The translations under genes and the position numbers were made by a program. A DNA stretch of 64,000 bases from positions 806,001 to 870,000 of the forward strand of contig NZ_JPRH01000001.1 in the NCBI RefSeq assembly GCF_000737705.1, given 5' to 3'. Source of the stretch: Chryseobacterium soli. Lineage in GTDB: Bacteria > Bacteroidota > Bacteroidia > Flavobacteriales > Weeksellaceae. This document shows positions 8,756 through 17,331 of this stretch, piece after piece; the first letter of the stretch is position 1, and the number at the start of each line of letters is the position of its first letter. A model generated the notes under the pieces. That model had not been told where the DNA came from. It was given only the letters and a program-made list of their open reading frames with translations, and made no database searches.

Positions 8756-9706
8756 ATGAACATTCAGCAATTGGAGTACCTTATCGCTGTAGATAAGTAC
8801 AAACATTTTGGGAAAGCGGCTCAAGCATGCTTTATTACACAGCCTACGCTAAGTGCAATGATACAAAAATTTGAGGATGAACTGGATGTAAAGGTTTTTG
8901 ACAGAACTACACACCCAATCCGTACTACAGACGTGGGCGTGCAGATCATCGATCAGGCTAAGGTCATTATAGAGTCTGTCAATGAGCTTAAGAATAAAGC
9001 CAATCTTTTAAACAATATTTTAGGAGGAACGATTAACCTGGGAATCATTCCTACGGTATCTTCTTTCATTCTGCCGACTGAAATCTTCAAGTTTCTGGAA
9101 GACAATCCAAAAATCCAGATGAATGTCAAAGAAATGACTACAGATAATATTATCAAAGCTTTAAAAGCCGGAGAACTGGATGCGGGAATTATTTCCACTC
9201 CTTATGATACGGCAGATGAGTTTTATCAGGATTTCTTATTTAATGAAGAACTGATGATCTACAGCTCGAATACAGAAGCAAATAAGAAAAATTCTTATAT
9301 CATTCCAGAAGATCTGAACGTTGAAAAAGTTTGGCTTCTGGAAGAAGGAAACTGTCTGAGAAATCAATTTGAAAATATCTGTCATTTAAAAGAAAATACA
9401 CTGAAGCCTAAAAATCTAGATTTTCTGGCCTCTAACATCCAGACTTTGGTACATATGGTAGATAAAGTAGGAGGGATCAGTATTTTGCCGGAGCTTGCCT
9501 TAAGCCAGCTTTCTGAAGAGCAGAAGACCAATGTTTTCAGATTTAAAAAACCTTTCCCTTACAGAGAGATAAGCATTATTTATTATAAGCCTACTTTCAA
9601 GCAAAAAATTATTGATGAATTAGCACACTCTATTACCGCTTCATTAAGCAAAAAGCTTAATTATAACGAAAGCCCAAAAGAATTCGTAAGTATTAAGCCA
9701 CAATAA
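8756..9706 (+). CDS. oxyR: OxyR, peroxide-sensing LysR-type regulator
   Basis: An N-terminal LysR HTH (residues 1-60, MNIQQLEYLIAVDKYKHFG) is followed by a periplasmic-binding-like effector domain. Cys200 (EEGNC) and Cys209 (ENIC) are nine residues apart, the same spacing as the redox disulfide Cys199/Cys208 of E. coli OxyR. The block GNCLRNQ also resembles the OxyR peroxidatic loop. This identifies it as OxyR rather than a generic LysR protein. Its position divergent from katA fits a peroxide-response switch. Confidence 0.93.
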   Translation: MNIQQLEYLIAVDKYKHFGKAAQACFITQPTLSAMIQKFEDELDVKVFDRTTHPIRTTDVGVQIIDQAKVIIESVNELKNKANLLNNILGGTINLGIIPTVSSFILPTEIFKFLEDNPKIQMNVKEMTTDNIIKALKAGELDAGIISTPYDTADEFYQDFLFNEELMIYSSNTEANKKNSYIIPEDLNVEKVWLLEEGNCLRNQFENICHLKENTLKPKNLDFLASNIQTLVHMVDKVGGISILPELALSQLSEEQKTNVFRFKKPFPYREISIIYYKPTFKQKIIDELAHSITASLSKKLNYNESPKEFVSIKPQ

Positions 9707-9770
9707 TTTATTTTTCTTAAAGTAAGACAGATCAATAATTTAAAGAAAATTATAATTAGTAAACAAAAGG

Positions 9771-9802
9771 TTTGAGTATTAAAAAAATAGTACTTAAATT
9801 TG
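9771..9802 (+). promoter_or_regulatory. metK promoter, Bacteroidota type
   Basis: TTTG (9771-9774) and TAAATTTG (9795-9802) are separated by 20 bases, an exact match to the Bacteroidota consensus. The predicted start point near 9809 lies immediately before the riboswitch aptamer, so the aptamer would be at the very 5' end of the mRNA. Confidence 0.75.
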
Positions 9803-9813
9803 CCAACGTTTAT

Positions 9814-9866
9814 GAACGAGGAAAAATTTGACCTGATTGCAACCTCTATAAAAAAAAGCTAAAACA
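9814..9866 (+). promoter_or_regulatory. SAM-II riboswitch aptamer upstream of metK
   Basis: A GAGG (9818-9821)/CCTC (9843-9846) helix encloses a loop with AATTTGACCTGATTGCAA. An A-rich linker and the 3' strand AAGCTAAAA follow. This is the layout of the SAM-II (metA motif) pseudoknot, including the conserved ATTGCAA and GCTAAA segments. The class is known from alphaproteobacteria and Bacteroidetes and binds S-adenosylmethionine. The following hairpin AAAGCTAAAA/TTTTCAGCTTT (9855-9885) would compete with the pseudoknot for GCTAAA, suggesting a switch. The match was made by eye. Confidence 0.85.
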
Positions 9867-9944
9867 GTAATTCTTTTTCAGCTTTCTGGGTATCTATTTC
9901 TTATTTTTCTTCGTCTATTTTTAATCTAAAAAATAAAGAATAAT

Positions 9945-11225
9945 ATGTCTTATTTATTTACATCTGAATCCGTTTCAGAAGGGCATCCAGATAAAATCGC
10001 CGATCAGATTTCCGATGCGTTAATCGACCATTTTTTGGCTTATGATAAAAATTCAAAAGTAGCTTGTGAAACTCTTGTTACGACAGGACAGGTAGTTCTT
10101 GCAGGAGAAGTAAAATCCGATGCTTATCTTGATGTTCAGACGATTGCAAGAGAAGTAATCAACGGGATTGGATACACGAAAGGAGAATATATGTTCAATG
10201 GAGATTCTTGCGGGGTGATCTCTGCAATCCATGAACAATCACCTGATATCAATCAGGGTGTTGACAGAATTGTTACAGATGAAACCTTTGAAGGAAAAGC
10301 AAACGCTCAGGGCGCTGGAGATCAGGGGATGATGTTTGGGTATGCAACGAACGAAACGGCTAATTATATGCCTCTTGCGTTAGATTTGGCTCATACTATT
10401 CTTAAAGAACTTTCTGCTATCAGAAGAGAAAATAAAGAAATCGCTTACCTTCGTCCGGATGCAAAAAGCCAGGTTACCATTGAATATTCTGATGACCACA
10501 AGCCGGTAAGAATTGATTCTATCGTAGTTTCTACACAGCATGATGATTTTGGAACAGAAGAAGAAATGCTTGACAAAATCCGTCAGGACATCAAAAGCAT
10601 ACTGATTCCAAGAGTAGCAGCACAGCAGACTGAGGAGATCAAAGCATTATTCAACGATCAGATCAAATACCATATTAATCCTACAGGAAAATTTGTAATC
10701 GGAGGTCCTCACGGGGATACCGGTCTTACAGGAAGAAAAATCATCGTTGATACATATGGTGGAAAAGGAGCTCACGGTGGTGGTGCTTTTTCCGGGAAAG
10801 ATCCTTCTAAGGTTGACAGAAGTGCTGCCTATGCAACAAGACACATCGCTAAAAATTTAGTGGCTGCAGGGGTTGCTGATGAAGTGTTGGTACAGGTTTC
10901 TTATGCGATCGGTGTTGCAGAACCTTGTGGATTGTACATCAATACGTATGGAACGGCAAAAGTAAATCTTCACGATGGAGAAATTGCTAAAAAAGTATCT
11001 ACGATTTTTGATTTAAGACCCTATGCAATCGAGCAGAATTTAAAATTAAGAAACCCGATCTATCAGGAAACGGCTTCTTACGGACATATGGGAAGAGAGC
11101 ATTTTGTAGCTGATAAAACCTTTAATAAAGGCCATAAGAATGAACTTACGTTAAAAGATCTTGAGTTCTTTACGTGGGAGAAACTAGACAAAGTGGAAGA
11201 GATTAAAACCGCTTTCGGTATTTAA
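9945..11225 (+). CDS. metK: S-adenosylmethionine synthetase
   Basis: Makes SAM from methionine and ATP. Full length (426 aa), with the signatures [25 protein letters not shown] and [19 protein letters not shown] (ATP and metal loops). The gene has its own promoter, a 140-base leader with a SAM-II-type aptamer, and a strong terminator, so it is a single-gene unit. Feedback by its product SAM is therefore expected. Confidence 0.97.
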   Translation: MSYLFTSESVSEGHPDKIADQISDALIDHFLAYDKNSKVACETLVTTGQVVLAGEVKSDAYLDVQTIAREVINGIGYTKGEYMFNGDSCGVISAIHEQSPDINQGVDRIVTDETFEGKANAQGAGDQGMMFGYATNETANYMPLALDLAHTILKELSAIRRENKEIAYLRPDAKSQVTIEYSDDHKPVRIDSIVVSTQHDDFGTEEEMLDKIRQDIKSILIPRVAAQQTEEIKALFNDQIKYHINPTGKFVIGGPHGDTGLTGRKIIVDTYGGKGAHGGGAFSGKDPSKVDRSAAYATRHIAKNLVAAGVADEVLVQVSYAIGVAEPCGLYINTYGTAKVNLHDGEIAKKVSTIFDLRPYAIEQNLKLRNPIYQETASYGHMGREHFVADKTFNKGHKNELTLKDLEFFTWEKLDKVEEIKTAFGI

Positions 11226-11247
11226 TTTTTTCTTAATACAATAATAG

Positions 11248-11284
11248 ACTGCTTTATCTTCACCAGATAAGGCAGTTTTTTTTA
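11248..11284 (+). terminator. Intrinsic terminator of metK
   Basis: ACTGCTTTATCT pairs with AGATAAGGCAGT around the loop TCACC, with one mismatch, and a run of T follows. Confidence 0.9.
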
Positions 11285-11309
11285 ATTTTACACCATAAAT
11301 AAATTTAAG

Positions 11310-11801
11310 ATGATGAATTTGAGGTCCGCAATTGCTGTTTTTTCAATATTTTTTCTGAGCATAGGTGCGAAAGCCCAGTATACGATGCATAAAATGATCA
11401 CCGTGGGATATGAGTATCAAAATCAGAGCTTTGGAGAAGTGGGAGGTAAGTTGCTTTTCTTAAAAAATGATGATGTTATTTACAGATTGGGAGCGTCTGC
11501 GCTTATGGGCTCTACCCATTCAAAATTTGCGATCATGCCGAAACTTCAGGCAGATGTCCTTCTTAATTTTCAAAAAGATGTAGATTTCTATCATTCCTAT
11601 TATTTTCTGATGGGAGCGGAAGGAACCAATAAATACATAGCACCTAAGATAGGGGTAAGTCTTTTTGGAATGCTGGACCTTACGGGAGGCTATGCTTTCC
11701 CTATTGGAGATGCCAGACTTAACGGGAAAGAAATGAAAGGTTTGAATATTAATTTCACACTAAATATCCCCACTGTGTTTATTCATGACATGTTTAAGTG
11801 A
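11310..11801 (+). CDS. Secreted hypothetical protein, likely beta-rich
   Basis: Not assigned to a named family. The N-terminus (MMNLRSAIAVFSIFFLSIGAKAQ) is a Sec signal with cleavage expected after AKA. A second start at 11313 is equally possible. The mature ~140 residues alternate hydrophobic and polar residues with many Gly and aromatic residues, as in a small outer-membrane or periplasmic beta-barrel. It is isolated between the metK terminator and the sigma factor gene. Confidence 0.7.
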   Translation: MMNLRSAIAVFSIFFLSIGAKAQYTMHKMITVGYEYQNQSFGEVGGKLLFLKNDDVIYRLGASALMGSTHSKFAIMPKLQADVLLNFQKDVDFYHSYYFLMGAEGTNKYIAPKIGVSLFGMLDLTGGYAFPIGDARLNGKEMKGLNINFTLNIPTVFIHDMFK

Positions 11802-11996
11802 TATTTTTTAGATATTTATCGTAAAAATTTAATAATTAGTTAACAGGTATTAAAATTTTATTATATTTACATCTGTAAAATTGTACCGCCTATTGATTTG
11901 ACTTTACTCTAAAAAACTGTTTTGTAATTACAGCTATGCCCAGATAAAATATCTGGAGGAAAGTTTGTCTACAACTATTTTATATTGAGAAGAGTT

Positions 11997-12587
11997 ATGA
12001 AATTAAAATCGGATAGTTTACTAATTTCCCTTTACCAGGAAGGAGACGAGGATGCATTATCAGCCCTTATCCATCGTCATCAGAAAGAACTGTTTACATT
12101 CATTTTTTATAAAATTAATGATGAAGACCTAGCCAACGACGTTTTTCAGGATACATTTATGAAAATAATTGTCATGCTGAAAGAAGGACGGTACAACGAA
12201 GAAGGCAAATTTATTCTTTGGGCTAAAAGAATTGCCTACAATCTTATTATAGACCACTTTAGATTAAAATCAAAAAATATCAAAGTTTCAGAAACTACTT
12301 TTGAAACGGACGATTATTCTATTTTTGATTTGATAAGAGAGCCTTCAGAGAATATTGAGGACCAGCTTGTTACCAATCAGATTCAGGAAGATCTTTTGAA
12401 AATGCTTCAGTATTTGCCTCAGAATCAGCAGGAAGTGATTAAGCTTAGATTTTTTGATGGATTGAGTTTTAAAGAAATCGCTGATCATACGGATATGAGC
12501 ATTAATACGACGTTAGGACGGGTGAGATATGCTTTGATCAATTTAAGAAAAATTATGGATGAGAATAATATTATTCTGACCAGATAA
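11997..12587 (+). CDS. RNA polymerase sigma factor, sigma-70/ECF family
   Basis: I place the start at the ATG (MKLKSDSLL); the frame also allows a TTG at 11985. Region 2 is visible as LANDVFQDTFMKII with the core-binding and -10-recognising helices. Region 4 is QQEVIKLRFFDGLSFKEIA with an HTH. The 196-residue length fits ECF factors. No anti-sigma gene is adjacent, so how it is controlled is not evident. A hairpin CAGATA/TATCTG (11941-11955) and GGAGGAAAG lie in its leader. Confidence 0.88.
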   Translation: MKLKSDSLLISLYQEGDEDALSALIHRHQKELFTFIFYKINDEDLANDVFQDTFMKIIVMLKEGRYNEEGKFILWAKRIAYNLIIDHFRLKSKNIKVSETTFETDDYSIFDLIREPSENIEDQLVTNQIQEDLLKMLQYLPQNQQEVIKLRFFDGLSFKEIADHTDMSINTTLGRVRYALINLRKIMDENNIILTR

Positions 12588-12632
12588 TAATTCTTAAAAA
12601 TTCACGTTATAAAGAAAACATTTTAAACGCCT

Positions 12633-12767
12633 ATGAGAAAAAATGATTCTTTAAAAGTGAAAACTTTGAAACCAAAAAAACAAACAATTGAGTTTTTGCT
12701 TAATTTTTCGAAAAATCTTGAAGTAATTAAAGCGAAGAACAAGAATTTCCCGATTTCCAAAAATTAA
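12633..12767 (+). CDS. Small basic protein, 44 aa, hypothetical
   Basis: A short ORF starting MRKNDSLKVKTLKPKK and ending in FPISKN. It is strongly basic, with an amphipathic central helix (IEFLLNFSKNLEVIK). I recall similar tiny proteins in Chryseobacterium and Flavobacterium genomes but know no function. It lies between the sigma factor and the HAD phosphatase genes in the same orientation. The start context and codon use look normal. A ribosome- or RNA-associated role is only a guess from its charge. Confidence 0.6.
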   Translation: MRKNDSLKVKTLKPKKQTIEFLLNFSKNLEVIKAKNKNFPISKN

Positions 12768-12786
12768 AATATTATTTTTGTGCTGT

Positions 12787-13482
12787 ATGAAAATTCAGCA
12801 CATTTTTTTTGACCTGGACAATACGCTCTGGGATCACCGCAAGAACGCCTATCTTACCATCAAAACGCTTTTTGAAAAACAGGAAATCAACTTGAAATAT
12901 GGAATTGATTTTGAAGAATTTCATGCGGTCTATCATGAGATCAACGAAAAGCTTTGGGAAGATATACGGGATGGCCTTATCGGAAAAGAATATTTAAGAA
13001 AGCACCGTTTTTATGATACATTCAGCCGTTTTGGAGTGGATGATGAAGAACTTTCCCAGTTTTTTGAAGAACATTTTCTGGATAAAATCCTTAATCATAA
13101 TGAACTGGTAGAAGGTGCAGCCTATATACTGGAATATCTGAAATCTAAAAAATATACTTTACACATTATTTCAAACGGCTTCCAGGAAGTAACGGAAAGA
13201 AAATGTATCCTCTCCGGAATTGCCCATTATTTCCAAACGATTACGAGTGCCGATTCTGTTGGGGTAAGAAAACCCAAGCCTGAAATTTTTGAGTATTCAT
13301 TAGGCCTAGCTAATGCATTCAAAGAAGAAAGTATTTTGATAGGAGATGATTGGATTGCGGACGTTGTAGGAGCCCGGAATTTTGGAATGGATGTTATTTT
13401 CTTTGATGTATATCATGAAAACAGACAGGAAGAAAACCTGAAGGCAGTTACCCATCTTTTACAGTTAAAAGAATATTTATAA
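12787..13482 (+). CDS. HAD-superfamily phosphatase, YjjG (5'-nucleotidase) type
   Basis: Motif I is FFDLDNTLWDH (catalytic Asp pair), motif II is IISNGF, the Lys motif is GVRKPKPEIF and motif III is LIGDDWIADVVGA. The all-alpha cap and 231-residue length match YjjG-type nucleotidases, which dephosphorylate non-canonical or damaged nucleotides. The ATG at 12787 is preferred over a TTG nine bases earlier. Confidence 0.88.
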   Translation: MKIQHIFFDLDNTLWDHRKNAYLTIKTLFEKQEINLKYGIDFEEFHAVYHEINEKLWEDIRDGLIGKEYLRKHRFYDTFSRFGVDDEELSQFFEEHFLDKILNHNELVEGAAYILEYLKSKKYTLHIISNGFQEVTERKCILSGIAHYFQTITSADSVGVRKPKPEIFEYSLGLANAFKEESILIGDDWIADVVGARNFGMDVIFFDVYHENRQEENLKAVTHLLQLKEYL

Positions 13483-13485
13483 GAT

Positions 13486-13965
13486 ATGAAAAATCAAAGT
13501 ACAACTTCAAATCCTTCTTTATTATTGAAAAACCTGTCTGTCGTTTTCTTTGGATTACTTCTGGGAATGATCATGATGGGAGGTATTGTATATAGTATGA
13601 ACCCAAGTGAGAATTTTGAAGCAGACCTTCATAATCCTTTTCTCGCTGTTATGATAATAGTGTCGGTTGCAGGAGTTTTTGGAAGCAATAGATTATATGC
13701 TTTCTTCATCAACAAAATAAAGGAAGATGATCCCCTTGGAGATAAAACAGCTAAAATCCAACAGGCTATTATCGTAAGACTGGCTCTTGTAGAAGGCCCT
13801 GCACTGGTTGGAATCGTATTATACCTAAAAGAAGCTAATTTAGTTTTTCTTATGTTTTCAGCGTTTCTGATTCTTTATTTTTTAACATTGAAGCCGTCTA
13901 AAGATAAACTGCTTGAAGATATGAAACTCACAGGTATGGAAAAAAGAGAATTTCAAAATTCATAA
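13486..13965 (+). CDS. Integral membrane protein, hypothetical
   Basis: The 159-residue protein has four predicted membrane segments (around VVFFGLLLGMIMMGGIVY, FLAVMIIVSVAGVFG, LALVEGPALVGIVLYL and LVFLMFSAFLILYFL). The RLALVEGPAL block recurs in uncharacterised Bacteroidetes membrane proteins. It begins 3 bases after the YjjG-like gene stop, so the two form an operon that ends at a shared terminator. No function can be assigned. Confidence 0.75.
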   Translation: MKNQSTTSNPSLLLKNLSVVFFGLLLGMIMMGGIVYSMNPSENFEADLHNPFLAVMIIVSVAGVFGSNRLYAFFINKIKEDDPLGDKTAKIQQAIIVRLALVEGPALVGIVLYLKEANLVFLMFSAFLILYFLTLKPSKDKLLEDMKLTGMEKREFQNS

Positions 13966-13971
13966 AAAACA

Positions 13972-13998
13972 AAAGCCATTCGCTGGGAATGGCTTTTT
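13972..13998. terminator. Bidirectional intrinsic terminator
   Basis: AAAGCCATT pairs with AATGGCTTT around CGCTGGG. A-runs on the left and T-runs on the right let it serve both the plus-strand membrane protein gene and the minus-strand trpS. Confidence 0.85.
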
Positions 13999-14018
13999 AT
14001 AATTTCAAAAAGTTGGGA

Positions 14019-14987
14019 TTAAATTCCTAAACTTTCTCTTACTCTTGTAATGGTTTGTGCTGCGATAGCTCTTGTCTTCACAGCACCTTCCTGAAGTTTG
14101 GCTTCCAGTTCGTCAAGGTGAGTCATGTAGTATGCAAAGATTTCTCTTTCTTTGGCAAATCGGTCGGTGATAAGATTTAAAAGTTCCATTTTTGCATGGC
14201 CGTACCCAAAGTTTCCGGCAAGATATTTAGCTCTTAATTCTTCAGTCTGTTCAGGCGTTGCAATCAGTTCATAAATAGCGAAAACCTTGTCGGTAGAAGG
14301 GTCTTTAGGCTCTTCCAACGATTTAGAATCCGTTTCTATACTCATCACCTGCTTTTTCAGTTCCTTGTCAGAAAGGAAAATATTAATGATATTTCCTCTG
14401 GATTTAGACATCTTGTGCCCGTCTGTTCCAGGGACATATTTTGTATTTTCCTGAAGCTCAGCCTGTGGAAGTACCAATACTTCTCCCATCTGATTATTAA
14501 ACCTTGAAGCTACATCACGGGCAATTTCTAAGTGCTGAAGCTGATCTTTTCCTACTGGTACAACCTCTGCATCATACAATAAAATATCCGCTGCCATTAA
14601 AATAGGATAGGTAAACAAGCCGGCGTTCACATCCTGAAGTCGGTCTGCCTTATCTTTAAATGAATGGGCTAACGTTAATCTCTGATAAGGAAAAAAACAT
14701 GATAAATGCCAAGAGAGTTCACAGGTTTCAGGGATATCACTTTGTCTGTAAAAGAATGTTTTTTCGGTATCTAATCCACAAGCAAGCCAAGCCGCAGCAA
14801 TCTCGTAGGTATTTTGTTTCAGCTCCTTTGCATCTTTTATCTGGGTAAGAGAATGCAGGTTTGCAATGAATAAAAACGATTCATTTCCTTCCTGTTTGGA
14901 TAGTTCAACAGCAGGAATGATAGCCCCAAGTAAATTTCCAAGATGGGGTGTTCCGGTGGCTTGAATGCCGGTAAGAATTCTTGACAT
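14019..14987 (-). CDS. trpS: Tryptophanyl-tRNA synthetase
   Basis: A class I synthetase of 322 aa. The HIGH-like motif is PHLGNLLGA near the N-terminus and the KMSKS loop is intact (HKMSKSRGN). The DILLYDAEVVPVGKDQLQHLE block is typical of TrpRS. It charges tRNA-Trp in the cytosol. It stands alone between the bidirectional terminator and the SanA-like gene. Confidence 0.96.
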   Translation of the reverse strand: MSRILTGIQATGTPHLGNLLGAIIPAVELSKQEGNESFLFIANLHSLTQIKDAKELKQNTYEIAAAWLACGLDTEKTFFYRQSDIPETCELSWHLSCFFPYQRLTLAHSFKDKADRLQDVNAGLFTYPILMAADILLYDAEVVPVGKDQLQHLEIARDVASRFNNQMGEVLVLPQAELQENTKYVPGTDGHKMSKSRGNIINIFLSDKELKKQVMSIETDSKSLEEPKDPSTDKVFAIYELIATPEQTEELRAKYLAGNFGYGHAKMELLNLITDRFAKEREIFAYYMTHLDELEAKLQEGAVKTRAIAAQTITRVRESLGI

Positions 14988-15055
14988 TTTAAATTATTTA
15001 TAAAAATTAATGAATTGCAAATTTAAGGGGTTTAGGGGAATAATGAATTAAAAGA

Positions 15056-15700
15056 TTAAGGAATTAAAACCTTATCCCCGCCGAATTTAGGCTCTACCCC
15101 AAACAGAAGGTCCCAATACACTTTTGCTTTCGCCAGATATTCACGCATATTAGTTTTAAACCCGGCATATTTGTTGACGTCATTGGCATTGTATCCAAAG
15201 GCTTCCATTCCGTTTTTTCGGGCTAAAAAAACCGCTCTTTCATTGTGGAATTTCTGTGAAATAATCACAAGTTTAGTTTGCCCGAAAATATCTTTAGCTC
15301 GGACCACAGAATCCAGTGTTCTAAACCCAGCATGATCCATAAATATGTGGTCCTTCGGAATGCCGTACTGCATCAAAGCCAGCTGCATATCTTCAGGTTC
15401 ATTATAGTCTTTGGTACTGTTGTCACCGCTTACAATAATATACTTGATTTTACCGCTTTTGTATAAATCAATAGCTGCCTGAATACGGTTATAGAAATAG
15501 GTATTTGGCAGGCCGTTGCTTAAGGTTTTCCCGGTACCCAGCAATAATGCTGTTTTCGTTTCCGGGACTTCAGCTATTTTGTAAGAGACAAACGGCGCGC
15601 TGTCTTTCCTGATGTTGTAATTTGCCCAGGCTATAAAAATAATTCCTGCAACCAAAAGAAGCAGGAAAAATATGAAGATGTTTTTTATAATTTTTTTCAT
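15056..15700 (-). CDS. SanA/ElyC-like envelope protein (YdcF/DUF218 domain)
   Basis: An N-terminal membrane anchor (residues ~5-25) is followed by a DUF218 fold. It shows LLGTGKTLSNG, IVSGDNSTKDYNEP and IISQKFHNERAVFLARKNG, typical of SanA, the E. coli protein linked to vancomycin resistance and envelope integrity. The reaction is not known. It lies 15 bases downstream of lspA on the same strand, so these envelope genes are probably co-transcribed. Confidence 0.85.
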   Translation of the reverse strand: MKKIIKNIFIFFLLLLVAGIIFIAWANYNIRKDSAPFVSYKIAEVPETKTALLLGTGKTLSNGLPNTYFYNRIQAAIDLYKSGKIKYIIVSGDNSTKDYNEPEDMQLALMQYGIPKDHIFMDHAGFRTLDSVVRAKDIFGQTKLVIISQKFHNERAVFLARKNGMEAFGYNANDVNKYAGFKTNMREYLAKAKVYWDLLFGVEPKFGGDKVLIP

Positions 15701-15715
15701 CGAATGGTACTTCTT

Positions 15716-16354
15716 TTAAAATTCGAGGCCGTTCGGGAATGCTTTTTTTCTGAAAATAAGCAAGAAAGCGGCTCCTACTGTGATCGCTGAGTCTGCAACA
15801 TTGAAAATGTATTTAAAGAACTCTAAATGTTTTCCGCCGATCAATGGGATATTATCCGGTACGTACCAGTCTACAATAGGGAAGTGAAGCATATCTACCA
15901 CACAGCCTCTCATAAAAGTAGAGTAGCCTTGTCCTATAGGAACCATTTTAGAAATGCCTCCATAGCCAATCCATCGGTCGATGCTTGCGTCATACATTGT
16001 TCCGCTGTCGAAAATAAGTCCGTAGAACATTCCATCGATCAGATTACCGATTGCTCCGGCAAAGATAACCGCCATTGGAATTAATAAATAATTGGATTCC
16101 CCTCTCTGCAGCCATTTTTTGAAAAGGTAGATCATCCCACCGATTAAAAATATTCTAACAATAACAAGGAAATATTTACCAATAACCCCGCCGAAATGAA
16201 ATCCATAGGCCATCCCCGGATTCTCTACAAAAGTCAATTTGAAACCCGGAAGAACAGAAATACTGTCATCAAGATTAAAATGTGTTTTAACGTATATTTT
16301 TGAAGCCTGATCAATTAATAGAATAAGAAAAGTTACAGCTAAAATCTTTTTCAT
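15716..16354 (-). CDS. lspA: Lipoprotein signal peptidase (LspA)
   Basis: The aspartyl dyad of signal peptidase II is visible in GAIGNLIDGM and NVADSAITVG, within a four-helix membrane topology. The protein (212 aa) is longer than the E. coli enzyme (164 aa). The extra length lies between the two catalytic blocks, as is usual in Bacteroidetes. It cleaves prolipoproteins, many of which are encoded in this window. Its start overlaps the stop of the upstream small gene by one base (TAATG). Confidence 0.95.
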   Translation of the reverse strand: MKKILAVTFLILLIDQASKIYVKTHFNLDDSISVLPGFKLTFVENPGMAYGFHFGGVIGKYFLVIVRIFLIGGMIYLFKKWLQRGESNYLLIPMAVIFAGAIGNLIDGMFYGLIFDSGTMYDASIDRWIGYGGISKMVPIGQGYSTFMRGCVVDMLHFPIVDWYVPDNIPLIGGKHLEFFKYIFNVADSAITVGAAFLLIFRKKAFPNGLEF

Positions 16355-16545
16355 TACAGTCCTTTTGGTTTATAAGGTTTTCCTATTTTTTCGTTCTTTT
16401 TTTCGATAACTTTCTTGATCGTTTTTTGATTATGGAATGTGTTTTTGGTGTGGAATTTTTCAAATTGAATATTCATGTCTTTTAAAACACTTTTCAAAGC
16501 ATTCAATTCCATTGCATTTTTAGTGTGGACGATAATAGATTCCAT
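16354..16545 (-). CDS. Small DUF2683-like protein, hypothetical
   Basis: I prefer the internal ATG that gives MESIIVHTKNAMEL (63 aa). The longer frame overlaps the upstream gene and has an atypical N-terminus. The pattern of a short beta strand, helix and strand (VHTKNAMELNALKSVLKDMNIQFEK) is a recurring toxin-antitoxin-like or regulatory mini-fold annotated DUF2683. The C-terminus is Lys-rich. It is translationally coupled to lspA. Confidence 0.65.
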   Translation of the reverse strand: MESIIVHTKNAMELNALKSVLKDMNIQFEKFHTKNTFHNQKTIKKVIEKKNEKIGKPYKPKGL

Positions 16546-16564
16546 ATGTTCTCGGTTTAAATTT

Positions 16565-16810
16565 TTACTTTTTAGACAGTTCATCAAGCCTTTTTCTGTC
16601 TTTTGCAGACAGGTCATTGATGCCGTTCTTTCCCATTTTACTTAAAAGATGGTCGATTTCTTTTTCCCTTTCCCGTTTATCTGAATTGAACCGATCATCA
16701 ATCGTGTAGTTTTTAGGTTGAGCAGGAAAGAATTTGGTTTTGATCCATTCTCTGTTGAAAAACCCTAAAACGACAATAAGGACAATGCCTAAAATCAAAT
16801 ATTCGCTCAT
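16565..16810 (-). CDS. Small single-pass membrane protein, hypothetical
   Basis: The 81-aa protein has an N-terminal membrane segment (YLILGIVLIVVLGFF) and a charged cytoplasmic tail with HLLSKMGKNGINDLSAKDRKRLDEL. That last pattern is also seen at the C-terminus of Bacteroidetes rhomboid proteases (the DUF6576-like tail). It is the first gene of a group with the DUF2683-like gene, lspA and the SanA-like gene. Confidence 0.7.
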   Translation of the reverse strand: MSEYLILGIVLIVVLGFFNREWIKTKFFPAQPKNYTIDDRFNSDKREREKEIDHLLSKMGKNGINDLSAKDRKRLDELSKK

Positions 16811-16890
16811 GGATATATATTAAAAATTAGGTTTATAAAGTATTGATGAAATACAATATAAACCCAAATTTATTTACAAACCCTGAAGGT

Positions 16891-17271
16891 TTATTTTTGC
16901 ATATTTTTAGCTTCAATACTAAGTGTAGCGTGAGGAACTGCCAGAAGTCTTTCCTTAGGGATAAGTTTTCCTGTTACTCTGCATACTCCGTATGTTTTGT
17001 TCTCTATTCTTATCAGAGCGTTTTTCAGATCGCGTACAAATTTCTCCTGTCTTCCTGCCAGGATAGAATTTTGTTCCTTGCTCAGTGTTTCTGCCCCTTC
17101 TTCAAAAGCTTTAAAAGTAGGTGAAGTATCATCTGTTCCATTATTCTGGTCGTTGATGAAGCTTTCTCTGATCAATTGCAGATCTTTCTCTGCTTTGTCT
17201 ATTTTTTCTCTAATGATTGCTTTAAATTCCTGTAAATCAGCATCACTGTATCTTACTCTTTCGTCTGACAT
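16891..17271 (-). CDS. TraR/DksA-family protein, zinc-ligand-poor
   Basis: The protein has a coiled-coil N-terminal half (residues ~15-90) and a C-terminal DksA-like segment (YGVCRVTGKLIPKERLLAVPHA). Only one Cys remains where canonical DksA has four zinc-binding cysteines, although the spacing of the fold is retained. DksA-like proteins enter the RNA polymerase secondary channel and work with ppGpp. It is located just downstream of ileS on the same strand, 60 bases away. Confidence 0.85.
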   Translation of the reverse strand: MSDERVRYSDADLQEFKAIIREKIDKAEKDLQLIRESFINDQNNGTDDTSPTFKAFEEGAETLSKEQNSILAGRQEKFVRDLKNALIRIENKTYGVCRVTGKLIPKERLLAVPHATLSIEAKNMQK

Positions 17272-17331
17272 GTTCTTTTTCTCTTTTTTAATAAAATTAT
17301 GAAATGGAATTTGAAATCCAATAACTATATG

